A stretch of DNA of 25,089 bases from contig QLUN01000002.1 in assembly GCA_018725455.1 (NCBI GenBank), positions 1 to 25,089 of the forward strand, in the 5' to 3' direction. Shown here piece by piece: positions 22,341 through 25,089 of this stretch (position 1 is the first letter of the stretch; each line of letters starts with the position of its first letter). Under the pieces are notes generated by a model. That model worked only from the letters and a program-made list of their open reading frames with translations. It was not told the DNA's origin and made no database searches. This stretch comes from Chloroflexota bacterium. Lineage in GTDB: Bacteria > Chloroflexota > Dehalococcoidia > SZUA-161 > SpSt-899. Both the position numbers and the translations under genes were made by a program.

Positions 22341-22736
22341 ATGTTCATAGATGGAACGTGGCATGAAGGTACAAATGGCGAAAGGATCAAAGTGGGCAAT
22401 CGTGCTACGGGCGAAGTCTTCGCCGAGGTGACCTAAGGGGGAGAGGGGGTAGCCGATCGGGCTCTTCAGGCGGCTGCTATGAACTTCAACTACTGGAAGG
22501 ATTCTGCTTTGCCGGAGAGGTTACCTCTGCTTGAAAGGGGGCGAGGGATGCTTCTCGAATGTCTCTCCGAGATGGCTCGTCTCCTGATCCAGGAGCAGGG
22601 TGAACCTCTAGTAGAAGCTGTGAGAGAGAGGTTAAGGCCACGGGTGCCGCGTTGGAATATTATGCAAGGAAGTCCCAGGTATATTAAGGGAGAGAACATT
22701 CCTGTCAAGTCAAAAGAAGTGTATCAAAGCTGGTGA
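22341..22736 (+). pseudogene. Aldehyde dehydrogenase, N-terminal remnant with internal stop
   Basis: The frame starts MFIDGTWHEGTNGERIKVGN and continues ATGEVFAEVT, an in-frame TAA (22434-22436) and GGEGVADRALQAAAMNF. It then has ERLPLLERGRGMLLE, ELARLL-like MARLLIQEQGEPLVEA, and finally GENIPVKSKEVY before a TGA. This follows the N-terminus of NAD-dependent aldehyde dehydrogenases (IDG.W, NPATGEV, A.VPEGG, R...L, EQGKPL, GE.IP). The family is about 480 aa; only about 130 codons remain, and the catalytic Cys and Glu regions are absent. The segment 22620-22680 is diverged and may hide a shift. It starts 2 bp after the epimerase gene, so it was part of the same operon. From ATG 22479 an 85-aa peptide could still be made, but not an enzyme. 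Confidence 0.87.
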
Positions 22737-22755
22737 CAAAGCAGCCGGTGGAACA

Positions 22756-23718
22756 ATGAAGCGTTATAAGGTACTTGTAACCCCACGGTCGTTCCGCAGC
22801 ACTCCTGGAGAGCACTGGCAGCGGCTGAAGGAAGCGGGAGTAGAAGTGATAGAGAGTCCGTCAAATAAGCCGCTACGCGAGAAGGAAATGATCGAGATGG
22901 TTAAAGATGTCGACGGAATGATAGTGGGGCTTGATGAAGTGACTCGTCATGTAATTGAACAGGCTAAGTCACTCCGCATCATCGCGAAATACGGGGCCGG
23001 TCTGGACAACATTGACTTGGAGACGGCATCAAAACTAGGCATCACTGTAACCTATACCCCAGGGGTTAATGCTCCCTCAGTAGCAGATCTAGCTTTAGGC
23101 TTGATATTGGCCTTGGCCAGACACATTGTCATTCATCATACCAAGCTCACGGAAGGGGCCCTTGATCGGAGAAGAGGGCGAGAGATATCAGGGAAGACTC
23201 TGGGAATCATCGGTCTGGGAGGCATCGGGAAAGAGGTGGTCAAACGGGCATTGGGGTTTGATATGAGAATCTTAGCTCATGATCCCTATCCTGATGAGGA
23301 TTTTATCAAGGATCATGGAGTGGAGTTGTGCACACTGGAGAGAGTGCTAGTGGAGAGCGATGTAGTGTCGCTTCATTGTCCCTTGACCTATGAAACAGAA
23401 GGGATAATAGGACGCGAGGAGCTGAAGCTTATGAAAGAGGATGCCTTCCTCATAAATACAGCGAGAAAAGATCTCGTGGATGAAGATGCATTGTATAAAA
23501 CGTTAAGGGATGGAAAGATAAAAGGAGCTGCTTTTGATACCTTCGAAACCGACGCCGATCTAAAGAGTCCCCTGCTCGAATTGGAAAATTTTATCGGTTC
23601 TCCTCATGCCGGAGCCGCTACGTATGAATCGATCCAACGTATGGCTGACATGGCGGCAAGAGAGGTGATAAGAGCACTTGAGGGTAAAGATCCCTTGTAT
23701 CCTGTCGGTAAAAAATGA
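22756..23718 (+). CDS. D-isomer-specific 2-hydroxyacid dehydrogenase (SerA-like)
   Basis: This 320-aa NAD-dependent enzyme would interconvert a 2-hydroxy acid and a 2-keto acid. It has the KYGAGLDNID entry segment, the Rossmann GLGGIG (153-158) and Asp176 after the second strand (NAD). The catalytic set is Arg237 (INTARKD), Glu264 (DTFE) and His284 (SPHAGAATYES). The usual ARGG after the catalytic Arg is changed to ARKD, which may alter the substrate pocket. The ribosome site (CCGGTGG) is weak. In a sugar-acid locus the substrate may be glycerate, hydroxypyruvate/glyoxylate or phosphoglycerate; the protein lacks the C-terminal ACT domain of long SerA forms. Confidence 0.92.
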   Translation: MKRYKVLVTPRSFRSTPGEHWQRLKEAGVEVIESPSNKPLREKEMIEMVKDVDGMIVGLDEVTRHVIEQAKSLRIIAKYGAGLDNIDLETASKLGITVTYTPGVNAPSVADLALGLILALARHIVIHHTKLTEGALDRRRGREISGKTLGIIGLGGIGKEVVKRALGFDMRILAHDPYPDEDFIKDHGVELCTLERVLVESDVVSLHCPLTYETEGIIGREELKLMKEDAFLINTARKDLVDEDALYKTLRDGKIKGAAFDTFETDADLKSPLLELENFIGSPHAGAATYESIQRMADMAAREVIRALEGKDPLYPVGKK

Positions 23719-23744
23719 AATCCATACCACCAAGGAGGTAAATG

Positions 23745-24755
23745 ATGGAATACCGTTTCATGGGAAGAACGGGGCTAAAGGTGTCAGAACTCTGCTTTGG
23801 GACACAGACTTTCGGTTGGGGCGCTGACGAAAAGACGGCTCATGCGATGGCCGACCGCTTCGTTGAGGCCGGGAGCAATTTCTTTGACACCTCTAACACT
23901 TATAATGAAGGTCAAGCGGAGATCATACTGGGGCGGTGGCTGAAGTCCCGAGGCCATCGGTCGGATTTCATCGTGGCGACGAAAGTCTTCTTCCCTATCG
24001 GTGAAGGCCCCAACGACACCGGCCTGTCGCGCAAACATATCTTCGACGCAATCGATGGCAGCCTGCGCCGTTTGCAGACTGATTATGTCGATCTATACCA
24101 AGTACATTGCTGGGATATGTGCACTCCACTGGAGGAGACGCTGTGGGCACTGGACGACTTGGTGCGCGCTGGAAAGGTGCGCTACCTTGGCGCTTCTAAT
24201 TTCACTGCTTCGCAATTGGATCGGGCACTCATATTGAGCCGTATGCGCGGCTGGAGCCGTTTCGATTGCTTACAGCCAGAGTACAGTCTCCTTGTGCGAA
24301 GCACCGAGTGGGAACTGCTACCTCTCTGCCGTGCTGAAGGGGTGGGAGTTATTCCGTGGTCACCTCTGGCAGGAGGCTGGCTTACGGGCAAGTATCGGCG
24401 CGGAGAGCCCCTCCCGCCCGACAGCCGCGCGGGTCGGGGGGATCGCTGGGATGACCTGCCGGACCAACGCGAGAGCGAGCTCACGTGGCGAGTGATAGAT
24501 ACGTTGACCGAGATCAGCAAAGAATGCGGCAAGACTCCTGCTCAGGTAGCCCTCAACTGGTTGTTGCAGCAGCCAGGCATTACTGCTCCTATTTTCGGCG
24601 CTCGCACGCTGGAGCAACTGGAGGGAAACTTGGGCGGTGTAGGTTGGGCACTTTCCGAAGATGAGATTGCCCAACTCAACGATGCCAGCAACATACCGCT
24701 TCCATCGCCGTACAATTTCATCGCCAGATACACACGTAAGCGCGATTCCGAATGA
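23745..24755 (+). CDS. Aldo/keto reductase
   Basis: This 336-aa NADP(H)-dependent TIM-barrel reductase acts on sugars or aldehydes. The catalytic tetrad is complete: Asp48 (FFDTSNTY), Tyr53, Lys80 (VATKVF) and His121 (YQVHCWD). RYLGASNFT and the C-terminal IFGARTLEQLEGN cofactor-binding segment are also clear. Two adjacent in-frame ATGs (23742 and 23745) are possible; AGGAGG at 23733-23738 is better spaced from 23745, which gives the common MEYR..GRTGLKVS start. It has a higher GC content than the dehydrogenase gene before it. Members of this branch include L-glyceraldehyde 3-phosphate and sugar reductases; the exact substrate is not known. Confidence 0.92.
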   Translation: MEYRFMGRTGLKVSELCFGTQTFGWGADEKTAHAMADRFVEAGSNFFDTSNTYNEGQAEIILGRWLKSRGHRSDFIVATKVFFPIGEGPNDTGLSRKHIFDAIDGSLRRLQTDYVDLYQVHCWDMCTPLEETLWALDDLVRAGKVRYLGASNFTASQLDRALILSRMRGWSRFDCLQPEYSLLVRSTEWELLPLCRAEGVGVIPWSPLAGGWLTGKYRRGEPLPPDSRAGRGDRWDDLPDQRESELTWRVIDTLTEISKECGKTPAQVALNWLLQQPGITAPIFGARTLEQLEGNLGGVGWALSEDEIAQLNDASNIPLPSPYNFIARYTRKRDSE

Positions 24756-24794
24756 AGCGTCTATTCATCTCAAAAAAAGCGCAGGAGGACTCAC

Positions 24795-25089
24795 ATGCTC
24801 GGTGACGAGAAAAGAAGAGATTTCCAACTACTGTTAGATACAAAGATAATCGGAGTGGTGAGGACTGATAGTTCCAGCAGATTGCTGCAAGTGGCGGCAG
24901 CGCTTCGCGAAGGCGGTCTTGACTGTATTGAAATCACGATGACCACACCCGGAGCGCTGCGAGCCATCGAGGAGGCCGCTGACAAGCTTGAGGGAGTTCT
25001 CATGGGCGCAGGCACGGTACTCGATGCTCCCACGGCCCGGCAGGCGATCCTCGCTGGGGCGAAGTTCCTCGTTACTCCCACGGTGGCGC
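24795..25089 (+). CDS. eda: KDPG/KHG aldolase (Eda-like), 5' part, cut by window end
   Basis: The first 98 codons of a class I 2-keto-3-deoxy-6-phosphogluconate / 2-keto-4-hydroxyglutarate aldolase. Visible are IIGVVRTDSS, EGGLDCIEITMTTPGALRAI (the conserved Glu of the active site), VLMGAGTVLDA and AGAKFLVTPTV. The Schiff-base lysine region lies beyond the window. AGGAGG is 6-8 nt before the ATG. The enzyme would cleave a 2-keto-3-deoxy acid to pyruvate and an aldehyde or aldehyde phosphate, as in Entner-Doudoroff or hexuronate pathways. An aldehyde product could feed the AOR or AKR encoded upstream (inference). Confidence 0.92.
   Translation, partial: MLGDEKRRDFQLLLDTKIIGVVRTDSSSRLLQVAAALREGGLDCIEITMTTPGALRAIEEAADKLEGVLMGAGTVLDAPTARQAILAGAKFLVTPTVA

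Overview
This 25 kb window is a plus-strand carbohydrate uptake and catabolism locus from an anaerobic bacterium. The bacterial assignment rests on two lipoprotein signal peptides, strong Shine-Dalgarno sites, a TTGACA-N17-TACAAT promoter and tight ATGA/GTGA gene overlaps. A tungsten-type aldehyde:ferredoxin oxidoreductase and a cupin-type phosphoglucose isomerase point to a fermentative, perhaps thermophilic lineage. An uncultured phylum such as Atribacterota, Aerophobota or Chloroflexota is possible, but I cannot fix the taxon. Every gene I can support lies on the + strand. I see no rRNA, tRNA, CRISPR array, transposase or transcriptional regulator gene.

Layout. (1) 1-5042: a promoter with a long leader, then a CUT1-type sugar ABC transporter (lipoprotein binding protein, two MalF/MalG-like permeases, UgpC/MsmK-like ATPase). 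(2) 5043-5549: a 507-bp gap with three copies of a 31-bp motif at 107-bp intervals (two direct, one inverted) and a candidate promoter. (3) 5550-7676: a Gfo/Idh/MocA dehydrogenase and a zinc-dependent sorbitol/threonine-dehydrogenase-like enzyme. (4) 7677-11735: a second, CUT2 (Rbs-type) transporter of binding protein, double ATPase and permease. (5) 11753-17173: a 3' remnant of another RbsC permease, an FGGY (xylulokinase-like) kinase, a cupin phosphoglucose isomerase, a tungsten AOR, an SDR and a MoaD-like sulfur carrier. (6) 17174-22736: a chimeric pseudogene (start of a sugar epimerase joined to the end of a transaldolase), a second FGGY kinase, a second Gfo/Idh/MocA protein, a DegT-family aminotransferase, an intact tagatose/psicose 3-epimerase-like enzyme and an aldehyde dehydrogenase pseudogene. 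(7) 22756-25089: a 2-hydroxyacid dehydrogenase, an aldo/keto reductase and the start of a KDPG/KHG aldolase that runs off the window.

How the genes work together (inference): two ABC systems import sugars or polyols. The Gfo/Idh, MDR, SDR and AKR enzymes oxidise or reduce them. The 3-epimerase and FGGY kinases convert ketoses to phosphorylated ketoses. AOR could oxidise an aldehyde to an acid with ferredoxin as acceptor, and the KDPG-type aldolase would cleave a 2-keto-3-deoxy acid. The substrate cannot be named from sequence.

The most notable feature is wear and rearrangement. Three gene remnants sit directly against intact genes, two of them sharing a 4-bp stop/start overlap with an FGGY kinase. 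By-eye base composition alternates between GC-richer blocks (about 3940-5040, 5550-7676, 11780-17173, 23745-end) and AT-richer blocks (about 2000-3800, 7680-11735, 17175-23740). This fits repeated swapping of transporter and enzyme cassettes inside one locus.
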